A stretch of 6,927 nucleotides of DNA from Nitratiruptor sp. (GCA_015494595.1 WGAX01000206.1:1-6927), one strand, 5' to 3'; counted from the first letter of the stretch, positions 1-6,690 are shown. The notes: a model not told the origin generated them from the sequence alone. Program-made: numbers and translations.

Positions 1-843
1 CAGTTTTGCTCTATGCACTGCTTGGCAGAAGTTATGCCAAAACTACAGATTGAGAAAATCTATGTAGTGGATGCCAAAAGCGGCAAGTTTATCCCAGTTG
101 AGAGGGCTTACTATGTGGTAGGAAGCAAAGTACCTGGCACTATGAGTAAAATCAGCAAAATCGCCTTTGCAAATCTAGAAGATGCTAAGAGTTTTCAAAA
201 GAAATATGGTGGTAAAATTATGCGCTTTGATGAAGCCTTGGCTTTGCAAAAAAAGATGCTTGCAAAGGAGCAAAGGCGTATCCAACATAAGCAAAACAAG
301 ATGGCAATGATGGGCAAGATGCTCTATAAGAAGCGCTGTAAGAGAGTAGATCAAAAATTTAGCTCTATGGCCAAGCTCAAAGAGTACCTCACAGCCAACA
401 GAATTTGCGATCTTAAAGGCAAAAAGCTCCAAGCTGTGGCGCTCTATTTATGGAAAAAGCAGCATAGCAAAAAAATTATCGTGCCAAAAGATGCAAAATG
501 TCCAGTATGTGGTATGTTTGTAGCCAAGCATCCCAAGTGGGCTACGATGATAGTAGATGGCGATGGCCATAAGTTTTACTTTGATGGTGTCAAGGATATG
601 GTGAAGTATCTGCAAAACCACGCTTTCAAAAGAGCCTATGTGAGCGATTACTACTCAGGCCAAGCCCTAGATGCTACCAAAGCCTACTATGTATTAGGAT
701 CTGATGTCACAGGGCCAATGGGCAAAGAGCTTATCCCTTTTGCTAACAAAGATGATGCCAAAGCTTTTATGCAAGCACACAGGGCAAAAGCGATTTTGCA
801 GTGGAAGGATATTACAAAAGATGTTCTCAAAGAGCTTGAATAG
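1..843 (+). CDS. Tandem-domain NosL-family protein, 5' end cut by window edge
   Basis: The frame is open from base 1 to the TAG at 841-843, so the visible 280 residues lack the true N-terminus; the ATG at 13 lies inside a domain and is not the likely start. There are two NosL-like halves. The first begins mid-domain with a CSMHC cluster (visible residues 3-7) and runs through an AYYVVGS block to about residue 80. A basic, Met-rich linker with two Cys follows (about 80-165). The second half has CPVCGM at 167-172, then a hydrophobic segment around FYFDG and a matching AYYVLGS block. The paired AYYV(V/L)GS...FAN.(E/D)DAK.F segments show internal duplication. NosL proteins bind Cu(I) in the periplasm and help mature nitrous oxide reductase; that role is family knowledge, and the client here is unknown. 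Any signal peptide or lipobox would lie upstream of the window. The last 23 bp overlap the next gene. Confidence 0.85.
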   Translation, partial: QFCSMHCLAEVMPKLQIEKIYVVDAKSGKFIPVERAYYVVGSKVPGTMSKISKIAFANLEDAKSFQKKYGGKIMRFDEALALQKKMLAKEQRRIQHKQNKMAMMGKMLYKKRCKRVDQKFSSMAKLKEYLTANRICDLKGKKLQAVALYLWKKQHSKKIIVPKDAKCPVCGMFVAKHPKWATMIVDGDGHKFYFDGVKDMVKYLQNHAFKRAYVSDYYSGQALDATKAYYVLGSDVTGPMGKELIPFANKDDAKAFMQAHRAKAILQWKDITKDVLKELE

Positions 844-1120
844 GTATCTTCATGGCTTTATACTCTTTTGGGTAGTTGTAGCAGGTGCAATGGTGGTAAC
901 TATAGCGCTTTTGCCTACAAAAAATATTAATGTTGAGGATATAAAAAGGATAAAACAGCCTGATTGCGCAATGAGCACAGAGGCTCACTTTATTCGCTAC
1001 CGCTCTTTGGCGAATGTGGCAGAAGTCTTTGGTTTTGAGCCAACGCTCCTTAGCTACTTTGTGAGCGATTTTTGCTATGCACCAGCTCCCTATATGCATG
1101 CAAGAGGGAAAATCGAATGA
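821..1120 (+). CDS. Small membrane-anchored periplasmic protein, family not recognised
   Basis: The chosen start is ATG 821, with GGAAGGA at 803-809 as a plausible ribosome site about 11 bases upstream; this gives 99 residues. A TTG at 836 would give 94 residues. One hydrophobic helix (residues about 12-31) is followed by a roughly 68-residue soluble tail without further membrane segments, so it is probably anchored with the tail in the periplasm. The tail has a PDCAMSTEAHFIRYRSL block, then FGFEPTLLSYF and DFCYAPAPY, with Cys49, Met51, His56 and Cys85 as the notable residues. These could form a disulfide or bind metal, but that is inference. It overlaps the upstream NosL gene by 23 bp and the permease start by 4 bp (ATGA), so it is very probably translated with them. 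I do not recognise the family. It is a convincing gene because of its position and because the protein has a sensible architecture. Confidence 0.75.
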   Translation: MFSKSLNRYLHGFILFWVVVAGAMVVTIALLPTKNINVEDIKRIKQPDCAMSTEAHFIRYRSLANVAEVFGFEPTLLSYFVSDFCYAPAPYMHARGKIE

Positions 1121-2274
1121 AAATGCTAGCCTTTTCTCTCGCCTCTTTATGGCGTAGGCGCTATAAAAATTTGGCTCTCTTTTTCATTTTTTCCCTGCTT
1201 ATATTTTTGGTAATGAGCATCTTTTTAATAGCGGGCTCAATTAAAAATGAGCTTCTAACCACCCTTAAAGCCTTGCCAGATATTTATGTGCAGCGCACTG
1301 TTGGAGGCAGACTCATGCCAATGAAGATCGATAGAGTTGATCCTATTGAGGAGATGGCAGGGATTGAGTGGGTGATGCCAAGAGTGTGGGGGTTTTACTA
1401 TTTTCCTGCAGCTGGGGTGAATTTTAGCGTCATTGGAGTCGATTTTGATCTTGGCAGCTACAAAAAAGAGTATAACGATGCAATTGCCTCTATAGAAGCC
1501 AAAGGGGATTTTATGGTAGTAGGGGAGGGGGTAAAAAGGATTTTGCAAAAGCACTACTATAAAGATTTTTTCAATTTCATTGCGCCAACTGGCGATTTTA
1601 TCAAGGTAAAACTTGCAGGAGTTTTTTCTTCAAACAGTGCATTAGAATCTAGCGATACGATTTTGGTGCCAATGGCTTTGGCAAGGAAAATTTTTGCAAT
1701 GAGTGAGGATGAGATTACAGATATGCTTATTAAAGTGCAAAATCCAAAAGAGGCTCCTACGATTGCCAAAAATATCCAAAATCTCTATCCCGATACCCGC
1801 GTAATTACAAAGGATGATTTAAAGGTGAGTTACCAAAATATGTTTGATTACAAAAGCGGGCTCTTTTTGGCACTTTTTATAGGATCATTTTTTGCCTTTT
1901 TTGTGCTGGTGTTTGAGAAAGCTAGCTCGGTTGGCAAAGAGCAGATCAAAGAGATAGGTATTCTCAAAGCTCTCGGTTGGCGGGTGGAGGATGTGCTCTA
2001 TCTCAAATTTTTAGAGAGCGCTGTTGTGATTTTTAGCTCATTTGTAGTTGGCCTAGTGGTAAGCTACTTTTTTGTATTTGTATTGCAAGCCCCGCTATTA
2101 AGAGATATTTTTAGCGGTTTTTCTGTGCTCAAACCACAATTTATCCTCAAGCCATTTTTTGACACTTCTTTGGTAGTGACACTTTTTTTGATTGTGGTGC
2201 CTCTGTATCTTGCAGCTACAATAGTTCCAAGCTGGAGGGCTGCTGTGATTGATCCAGAGGAGGCGATTCGCTGA
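1117..2274 (+). CDS. ABC transporter permease, MacB/FtsX (LolC/E-like) type
   Basis: The protein has 385 residues from ATG 1117, which overlaps the previous stop as ATGA and has AGAGGGA at 1103-1109 seven bases upstream; the earlier ATG at 1072 is less likely because it lies well inside the upstream gene. The layout is typical of the MacB/FtsX superfamily: one N-terminal helix (about 18-40), a large extracytoplasmic domain (about 41-247), then three helices (about 248-267, 300-323, 350-371). The cytoplasmic coupling segment EIKEIGILKALGWR (about 277-289) and the C-terminal PSWRAAVIDPEEAIR are family hallmarks. Such permeases usually act as dimers that transmit ATP-driven movement to periplasmic partners (lipoprotein release, efflux or hydrolase control) rather than forming a simple channel. 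The partner ATPase gene starts at its stop codon. No MacA-like adaptor is present. The substrate is unknown; the flanking NosL genes suggest an envelope metal or lipoprotein role. Confidence 0.9.
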   Translation: MKMLAFSLASLWRRRYKNLALFFIFSLLIFLVMSIFLIAGSIKNELLTTLKALPDIYVQRTVGGRLMPMKIDRVDPIEEMAGIEWVMPRVWGFYYFPAAGVNFSVIGVDFDLGSYKKEYNDAIASIEAKGDFMVVGEGVKRILQKHYYKDFFNFIAPTGDFIKVKLAGVFSSNSALESSDTILVPMALARKIFAMSEDEITDMLIKVQNPKEAPTIAKNIQNLYPDTRVITKDDLKVSYQNMFDYKSGLFLALFIGSFFAFFVLVFEKASSVGKEQIKEIGILKALGWRVEDVLYLKFLESAVVIFSSFVVGLVVSYFFVFVLQAPLLRDIFSGFSVLKPQFILKPFFDTSLVVTLFLIVVPLYLAATIVPSWRAAVIDPEEAIR

Positions 2275-2951
2275 TGGATATTATAGTGTGTGAAAATGTC
2301 ACCAAAATCTATGGCTACAAAACAGCCAAAGAGCATGTGGCGCTAAAAGATGTAAATTTAAAGATTGCAAAAGGCTCTTTTGTGCTGCTTATGGGTCCAA
2401 GCGGCAGCGGTAAAAGCACGCTGCTTTCACTTATCGCCTCCCTGCTGCGCCCAACGCAGGGCAGAGTGATAGTGGATGGTGAGGTTGTATCAAAGCTTCC
2501 CGATAGATTTAGCGCAGATTTTAGGAGGCAAAAAATTGGCTTTATTTTTCAAAAATTCAATCTCTTAGAAGATTTAAGTGTGCAGGAGAATGTTTTGGTG
2601 CCTTTGATTGTCTCAGATGAGTCAATCAAAGTGATAGAAGAGAAGGCTAAAAGGGCGATGCAGCGCTTTGCAATTGATCATAAGGCTTTGATGCCAGTAA
2701 GAAAGCTAAGTGGTGGTGAGCAGCAGCGCTGTGCAATTGCTAGGGCTTTAGTTAACGACCCTCCCATTATTTTGGCAGATGAGCCTACAGCCAATCTGGA
2801 TGATGCTTTGGCGAGGCAGCTTATTGCTACTTTGGATGAGCTTAAAAAAGAGGGCAAAACTATTGTGGTAGCCACCCACGATCCCAGATTTTTAGATCTT
2901 GATGTAGATGCACTTTATGAGGTAAAAGAGGGCAATGTATATTCTGCCTGA
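2274..2951 (+). CDS. ABC transporter ATP-binding protein, LolD/MacB type
   Basis: This complete 225-residue nucleotide-binding subunit has every canonical motif: Walker A GPSGSGKST (41-49), Q-loop Gln93 in FIFQKFNLL, signature LSGGEQQ (145-151), Walker B IILADEP (165-171), D-loop NLD (174-176) and H-loop His202 in ATHD. The size and the sequences around the Q-loop and signature are those of the LolD/FtsE/MacB ATPase branch that pairs with FtsX-like permeases. Its ATG shares one base with the permease stop (TGATG at 2272-2276), and GAGGAGG at 2257-2263 provides a ribosome site, so the two subunits should be made together. It acts at the inner face of the cytoplasmic membrane, hydrolysing ATP to drive the permease. 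The motifs do not identify the substrate; assignment as LolD itself is not supported because no LolA, LolB or LolC/E pair is present here. Confidence 0.93.
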   Translation: MDIIVCENVTKIYGYKTAKEHVALKDVNLKIAKGSFVLLMGPSGSGKSTLLSLIASLLRPTQGRVIVDGEVVSKLPDRFSADFRRQKIGFIFQKFNLLEDLSVQENVLVPLIVSDESIKVIEEKAKRAMQRFAIDHKALMPVRKLSGGEQQRCAIARALVNDPPIILADEPTANLDDALARQLIATLDELKKEGKTIVVATHDPRFLDLDVDALYEVKEGNVYSA

Positions 2952-3885
2952 GGTTTTAATCAATCTTTTTTTGGACTCCCTCTTAAATATTTTTCTTTTT
3001 ATAGCTTGGATTGCAGGGATAAGGATTGCGCTCTTTTTTGATTTTAACAGCGATACGCCCTATCAATATGCACTGCTTCGCCAAAGCTATCTAGCTTCTA
3101 CTATTGCAAAATTTGCTCTGACTTTTAAAATTTTCCTGCTCTTTTATCTTATCTATACCCTTGATAAACTCTCCAATCTCATTCCTGGGGCAATGTGTGC
3201 AGCGGGGGTGGTGAGTGCCAATGGGTATGGGGTATGGCTTTTGAGTGTAAAAATTGTCAATATCTACCTTTTTGCTAGTTGGCTGGCTTTGCATAGCTTT
3301 GATATGCAGCGCAAAGATTATGCTTTTACTAAGAAAAAGTTTGCCTTTTTTGTAGCAATTTTTCCTCTTGTAGTGGCTGCTTGGGTATTGGAGTTTCTGT
3401 TTTTTAATGGACTTGATGTAAGTAAGATTGTCAGTTGCTGTGGGGTGCTCTTTGCGCCTCTGTCACACTCTGCTTTAGCCTTAGTGTTGCAGATTGATCC
3501 TAAAATTGTAGCAGCCCTTTTTTATCTACTTTTTGTAGCAATTGTGTTAAGTTGGAGGCGTGTCTATCTTTTTGCTTTTTTACATATAGTTTTTATATTT
3601 GTGGCACTGCTAGGCATAATTGTCTTTTTCTCTCCCTATATTTATGAGTTGCCAACCCATAGATGTCCTTTTTGTCTACTGCAAAAGGAGTATTACTACA
3701 TAGGCTATCTTATCTATGCTCTTCTTTTTCTTGGGACATTTAGTGCCATCAAAGCAGCGATTGCAAAGGCTTTGAGGGAAGAGTTTTCAGTAAAAATGGC
3801 TTTAGTTTTTGATATAGTATTTGTTGCAGTGCTTAGCTACTATCCGCTTGTTTATTATATGAAAAATGGCGTATGGCTACTATAG
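2935..3885 (+). CDS. Polytopic inner-membrane protein with periplasmic CPFC motif, function unknown
   Basis: The protein has 316 residues from ATG 2935, overlapping the ATPase gene by 17 bp; a TTG at 2971 is a less likely alternative. About eight membrane helices are visible (roughly 12-35, 61-76, 100-120, 137-158, 190-206, 211-235, 252-272, 288-308). Basic loops at 121-136, 207-209 and 271-287 should be cytoplasmic, which places all five cysteines on the periplasmic side: Cys88 in GAMCAAG, Cys168-Cys169, and Cys244/Cys247 in THRCPFCLLQKEY. CPFC is a CxxC motif like those of thiol-disulfide proteins, and the general idea resembles DsbB/VKOR enzymes, but helix number and surrounding sequence do not match those families well. 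A role in thiol redox or metal handling for the neighbouring Cys-containing NosL proteins is inference. It ends 8 bp before the NosL lipoprotein gene, inside the same probable operon. Confidence 0.85.
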   Translation: MYILPEVLINLFLDSLLNIFLFIAWIAGIRIALFFDFNSDTPYQYALLRQSYLASTIAKFALTFKIFLLFYLIYTLDKLSNLIPGAMCAAGVVSANGYGVWLLSVKIVNIYLFASWLALHSFDMQRKDYAFTKKKFAFFVAIFPLVVAAWVLEFLFFNGLDVSKIVSCCGVLFAPLSHSALALVLQIDPKIVAALFYLLFVAIVLSWRRVYLFAFLHIVFIFVALLGIIVFFSPYIYELPTHRCPFCLLQKEYYYIGYLIYALLFLGTFSAIKAAIAKALREEFSVKMALVFDIVFVAVLSYYPLVYYMKNGVWLL

Positions 3886-3890
3886 GAGGG
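3884..3890 (+). promoter_or_regulatory. Ribosome binding site deciding the NosL lipoprotein start
   Basis: AGGAGGG lies three bases before ATG 3894. It supports that start over the in-frame ATG at 3873, which lies inside the end of the preceding gene. The choice also puts a proper lipoprotein signal sequence at the N-terminus. The site overlaps the TAG stop (3883-3885) of the membrane protein gene. Confidence 0.75.
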
Positions 3891-3893
3891 AAG

Positions 3894-4352
3894 ATGCGCT
3901 ATATATTGTTGGCTTTTTTACTTTTTTTTATGGGATGTGAAAAGATAGAGGTGTATAAAACCTCTAAAAATGGCAAACCTGTGGAGTTTAAAAGGGGTGA
4001 GGTGCAGTGTGTAGAGTGCACAATGCCGCTAACTACAAAGATACACTCTGCTCAAGCAATTTTGCCAAATGGAAGAGTCTACTTTTTTGACGATCCTGGA
4101 TGTATGGCAAAGTGGTATCTCAAGCATAAAGATCCAAAAATTAGGCTATGGATCTATACAAATGATACAAAACGCTATATCGATGCCGGAAAAGCTTGGT
4201 ATAAACTAGGAGATAAAACACCTATGAACTATGGCTTTGGGGCATATGAGAAGAGGATAAAGGGAAGCGTAGGTTTTGATAAGTTTATTGCTATGATGGC
4301 AAGAGGAGAGAATATGACAAATCCTGCTATTCGCAAAAAGTATTTGCACTAA
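3894..4352 (+). CDS. nosL: NosL-family copper-binding lipoprotein
   Basis: The protein has 152 residues. The N-terminus is a short lipoprotein signal: Arg2, a hydrophobic run (3-13), then FMGC with Cys15 as the probable lipidated residue, so it should be membrane-tethered in the periplasm. The NosL core follows: CVECTM at 39-44 (CxxCxM, equivalent to the CPxCGM of typical NosL), His51, then VYFFDD and PGCM with Cys70-Met71. A WYKLGDKTPMNYGFGAY block corresponds to the conserved AYYVxGS region. In nitrous oxide reducers NosL carries Cu(I) for NosZ maturation and works with the NosDFY complex; this is family knowledge. No nosZ, nosD, nosF or nosY is visible here, so the client may be encoded nearby or differ. 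Its stop overlaps the next start by one base. The gene symbol reflects family membership, not a proven function. Confidence 0.85.
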   Translation: MRYILLAFLLFFMGCEKIEVYKTSKNGKPVEFKRGEVQCVECTMPLTTKIHSAQAILPNGRVYFFDDPGCMAKWYLKHKDPKIRLWIYTNDTKRYIDAGKAWYKLGDKTPMNYGFGAYEKRIKGSVGFDKFIAMMARGENMTNPAIRKKYLH

Positions 4353-5044
4353 TGAAGAGGAGTATGAAATTTACAGCTGTAGCTCACAGAGGCGGTGGGT
4401 GTGAAGTAGCAGAAAATAGTCTTGCTGGCATAATGCATGGGATTGAGGTTGGCTCTGATATTGTGGAGTTTGATATAAGGAGCACAAAAGATGGGGTATT
4501 GGTATTGCTGCACGATGAGGATCTCTTGCGTGTAGCGGGAATAGATAGAAAATTAAGAGCAATTACATTTGATGAGCTACAAAAGCTCAAAATCTTTCAC
4601 AAAGAGCCATTTGTCACTTTTGATGAGGTGCTGGAGCAAACTAAAAAGATGCACTGCTTCGTGGAGATTAAAGAGATAGAAATTGTTTCTAAAGTGATGG
4701 AAACGATTGCTAAATTTCAAGCAGCCAATCGCTGCATCGTTATAAGCTTTTTTGAGGAGGCTCTTATTGAAGCCAAAAAAATCGATCCACATATTAAAAC
4801 AGGGCTCATATACTATAGAGGTAAAATCGAAGGAGCAAAAAAGATAGGTGCCGATTTGGTGCTACCATACTACAAAATCGCTACCAAAAAGGCCAATGAT
4901 TTTGCCCATTCTTTGGGGCTAAAAGTTGGTGTATGGAGTGTGAATAAAAAAGAGGATATTGAAAAGATGATAGCAAATGGAGCAGATTTTATCGCTTCAG
5001 ACTATCCTACTATGCTTGTTGGGTTGAAGGGTGGAAGGGATTAG
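4352..5044 (+). CDS. Glycerophosphodiester phosphodiesterase, cytosolic GDPD family
   Basis: This 230-residue single-domain enzyme has no signal peptide and is close to the usual size of bacterial cytosolic (UgpQ-like) forms. It would hydrolyse glycerophosphodiesters to glycerol 3-phosphate and an alcohol. Visible GDPD landmarks are HRGG (catalytic His12-Arg13), the E-x-D metal pair Glu39/Asp41, catalytic His54 in LLHDED, Glu105 in FVEIKE, VGVWSVN (192-198) and GADFIASDYP (210-219). ATG 4352 overlaps the NosL stop by one base; an in-frame ATG at 4364 (residue 5) follows an AAGAGGAG stretch whose spacing is too short to be convincing, so the start is uncertain by four residues. Its link to the transporter and NosL genes is positional only; recycling of lipid headgroups is possible but speculative. 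Its stop codon overlaps the end of groEL on the other strand. Confidence 0.9.
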   Translation: MKRSMKFTAVAHRGGGCEVAENSLAGIMHGIEVGSDIVEFDIRSTKDGVLVLLHDEDLLRVAGIDRKLRAITFDELQKLKIFHKEPFVTFDEVLEQTKKMHCFVEIKEIEIVSKVMETIAKFQAANRCIVISFFEEALIEAKKIDPHIKTGLIYYRGKIEGAKKIGADLVLPYYKIATKKANDFAHSLGLKVGVWSVNKKEDIEKMIANGADFIASDYPTMLVGLKGGRD

Positions 5045-6687
5045 AATCCCATTCCGCCCATACCACCCATTCCGCCCATATCAGGAGCAGCTGGGGCTGC
5101 TGGTTTTTCCTCTTTGATTTCGCTTACAGTCGCTTCAGTTGTAAGAAGGAGGCTCGCTACTGATACAGCGTTTTGCAAAGCTACTCTCTCAACTTTTGCA
5201 GGATCCACGATACCTGCTTCAAACATATCTACATACTCGCCAGTTGCAGCGTTGAAACCCACATTTTCATTTTCAGCATTTTCTACATTGTTTGCTACTA
5301 CGCCTGGATCAAATCCTGCGTTTTCAGCGATTTGTTTAAGTGGTGACTTGATGGCTCTAAGGATTATATCTGCTCCAATTTTCTCATCACCTTCAAGCTC
5401 AAGCTCTACTTTTGCTGCAGCTCTTACAAGTGCAGTTCCACCACCAATAACAATACCTTCTTCTACTGCTGCTTTTGTTGCGCTAAGGGCGTCATCTACT
5501 CTATCTTTTTTCTCTTTCATCTCAGTTTCAGTTGCAGCACCTACTTTAATAACTGCAACACCACCAGCTAGTTTAGCAAGACGCTCTTGGAGTTTCTCTT
5601 TGTCATATTCGCTAGTTGTTACTTCGATTTGCGCTTTGATCTCTTTGATTCTTGCTTCAACTGCTGCTTTATCGCCTTTTCCATCGACGATTGTAGTATT
5701 TTCTTTATCTACCACAATTCTTGCAGCACGTCCAAGATCTTCAAGTGTTGCGCTCTCAAGTGTGCGTCCTAGCTCTTCGCTAATTACTTGTCCGCCTGTC
5801 AGGATTGCAATATCTTGTAGCATCGCTTTTCTTCGATCACCAAATCCTGGCGCTTTGACTGCACAGACGTTGAGTGTGCCTCTGAGTTTGTTCACAACTA
5901 ATGTTGCAAGCGCTTCGCCCTCTACATCTTCAGCGATGATAAGAAGCGGTTTGTTGCCAGTTTGCACAATTTTTTCCAAAATTGGCAAGAGATCTTTCAT
6001 ATTGCTAATTTTTTTGTCATAAAGGAGGATATATGCATCTTCAAGCACTGCTTCCATTTTGTCTGCATCTGTTACAAAGTATGGGCTAAGATACCCTCTA
6101 TCAAACTGCATACCTTCAACTACTTCAAGCTCATCTGTTAAAGATTTACCCTCTTCCACAGTGATAACACCATCTTTGCCAACTTTATCCATCGCTTCAG
6201 CAATAAGCTCACCAATTTTTGGATCGTTATTGGCACTAATTGTTGCAACTTGTGCGATCTCTTTTTTATCTTTTACCTCTTTGGCAAGTTTTTTAAGCTC
6301 AGTCACAATTGCCTCAGCAGCTTTATCCATTCCTCTTTTTACTTCAATTGGATTGGCTCCTGCTGTGATGTTTCTAAGACCTTCTTTAAAGATGTTGTAT
6401 GCCAAAACAGTTGCTGTAGTTGTTCCATCACCAGCTTCATCTGCAGTTTTGCTTGCAACCTCTTTCACAAGTTGCGCACCCATATTCTCAACAGTATGAG
6501 GAAGCTCGATCTCTTTTGCTACAGATACGCCATCTTTTGTGATGCTAGGACTTCCAAAAGATTTTTGAATCAATACATTTCTTCCTCTTGGACCCATAGT
6601 TACTTTTACTGCGTCTGCTAGTTTTTTTACACCTTCAAAAAGCTCACCTCTTGCTATATCGCTAAAATGAATCTCTTTTGCTGCCAT
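5041..6687 (-). CDS. groEL: Chaperonin GroEL (Hsp60)
   Basis: This is a complete 548-residue 60-kDa chaperonin subunit. It forms the double-ring, ATP-driven cytosolic folding chamber closed by GroES. Clear family marks are the N-terminal VKVTMGPRGRNVLI segment, Asp52 in TKDGVSVA, the ATPase motif GDGTTT at 86-91 with Asp87, the GGGTALVRAA segment in the C-terminal equatorial domain, and a Gly-Gly-Met tail ending in Phe. The start at 6687 is fixed by an ideal ribosome site and the MAAKEI N-terminus. It lies 14 bp downstream of groES in the usual groES-groEL order, so expression should be controlled by the groES promoter beyond the right edge. The sequence looks intact, with no frameshift or missing catalytic residue. 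The sequence style agrees with Campylobacterota. Long open frames on the opposite strand are shadows of its biased codon use. Confidence 0.99.
   Translation of the reverse strand: MAAKEIHFSDIARGELFEGVKKLADAVKVTMGPRGRNVLIQKSFGSPSITKDGVSVAKEIELPHTVENMGAQLVKEVASKTADEAGDGTTTATVLAYNIFKEGLRNITAGANPIEVKRGMDKAAEAIVTELKKLAKEVKDKKEIAQVATISANNDPKIGELIAEAMDKVGKDGVITVEEGKSLTDELEVVEGMQFDRGYLSPYFVTDADKMEAVLEDAYILLYDKKISNMKDLLPILEKIVQTGNKPLLIIAEDVEGEALATLVVNKLRGTLNVCAVKAPGFGDRRKAMLQDIAILTGGQVISEELGRTLESATLEDLGRAARIVVDKENTTIVDGKGDKAAVEARIKEIKAQIEVTTSEYDKEKLQERLAKLAGGVAVIKVGAATETEMKEKKDRVDDALSATKAAVEEGIVIGGGTALVRAAAKVELELEGDEKIGADIILRAIKSPLKQIAENAGFDPGVVANNVENAENENVGFNAATGEYVDMFEAGIVDPAKVERVALQNAVSVASLLLTTEATVSEIKEEKPAAPAAPDMGGMGGMGGMGF
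5050..5079 (-). repeat. Short in-gene tandem repeat encoding the GroEL Gly-Gly-Met tail
   Basis: Three 9-bp units (plus-strand form cattccgcc, cataccacc, cattccgcc) followed by one more cat encode Met-Gly-Gly repeated three times and a final Met. Such GGM tails are typical of bacterial GroEL and line the bottom of the folding cavity. The unit structure could allow slippage and length variation between strains. Confidence 0.85.
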
Positions 6688-6690
6688 CCA

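Noticed and set aside
13..15. ATG at 13 as start of the first NosL gene
   Set aside because: The frame is open to base 1, and the residues before it (QFCS) belong to the NosL CSMHC motif, so the gene begins outside the window.
704..820. N-terminal extension of the small anchored protein upstream of ATG 821
   Set aside because: It lies entirely within the NosL coding sequence in another frame and gives a basic, structureless segment. ATG 821 places the membrane helix near the N-terminus and has a ribosome site.
2274..2951. Naming the ATPase and permease lolD and lolC/lolE
   Set aside because: Family resemblance is clear, but the NosL-rich context and lack of other Lol components do not support the lipoprotein-sorting assignment.
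1..4352. Interpretation as a standard nitrous oxide reductase (nos) operon
   Set aside because: NosL alone is not diagnostic. No NosZ, NosD, NosF, NosY or NosG/NosH-like protein is visible in the window, and the ABC pair belongs to another class.
5114..6022. 302-codon open frame opposite groEL, rich in Ser, Ala and Pro
   Set aside because: It is the antisense shadow of the strongly conserved groEL gene. Its low-complexity composition follows from groEL codon bias, and no domain is recognisable.
6059..6621. Further open frames opposite groEL (6059-6499 and 6250-6621)
   Set aside because: They overlap each other and lie wholly inside groEL on the other strand; their translations show no motif or plausible architecture.
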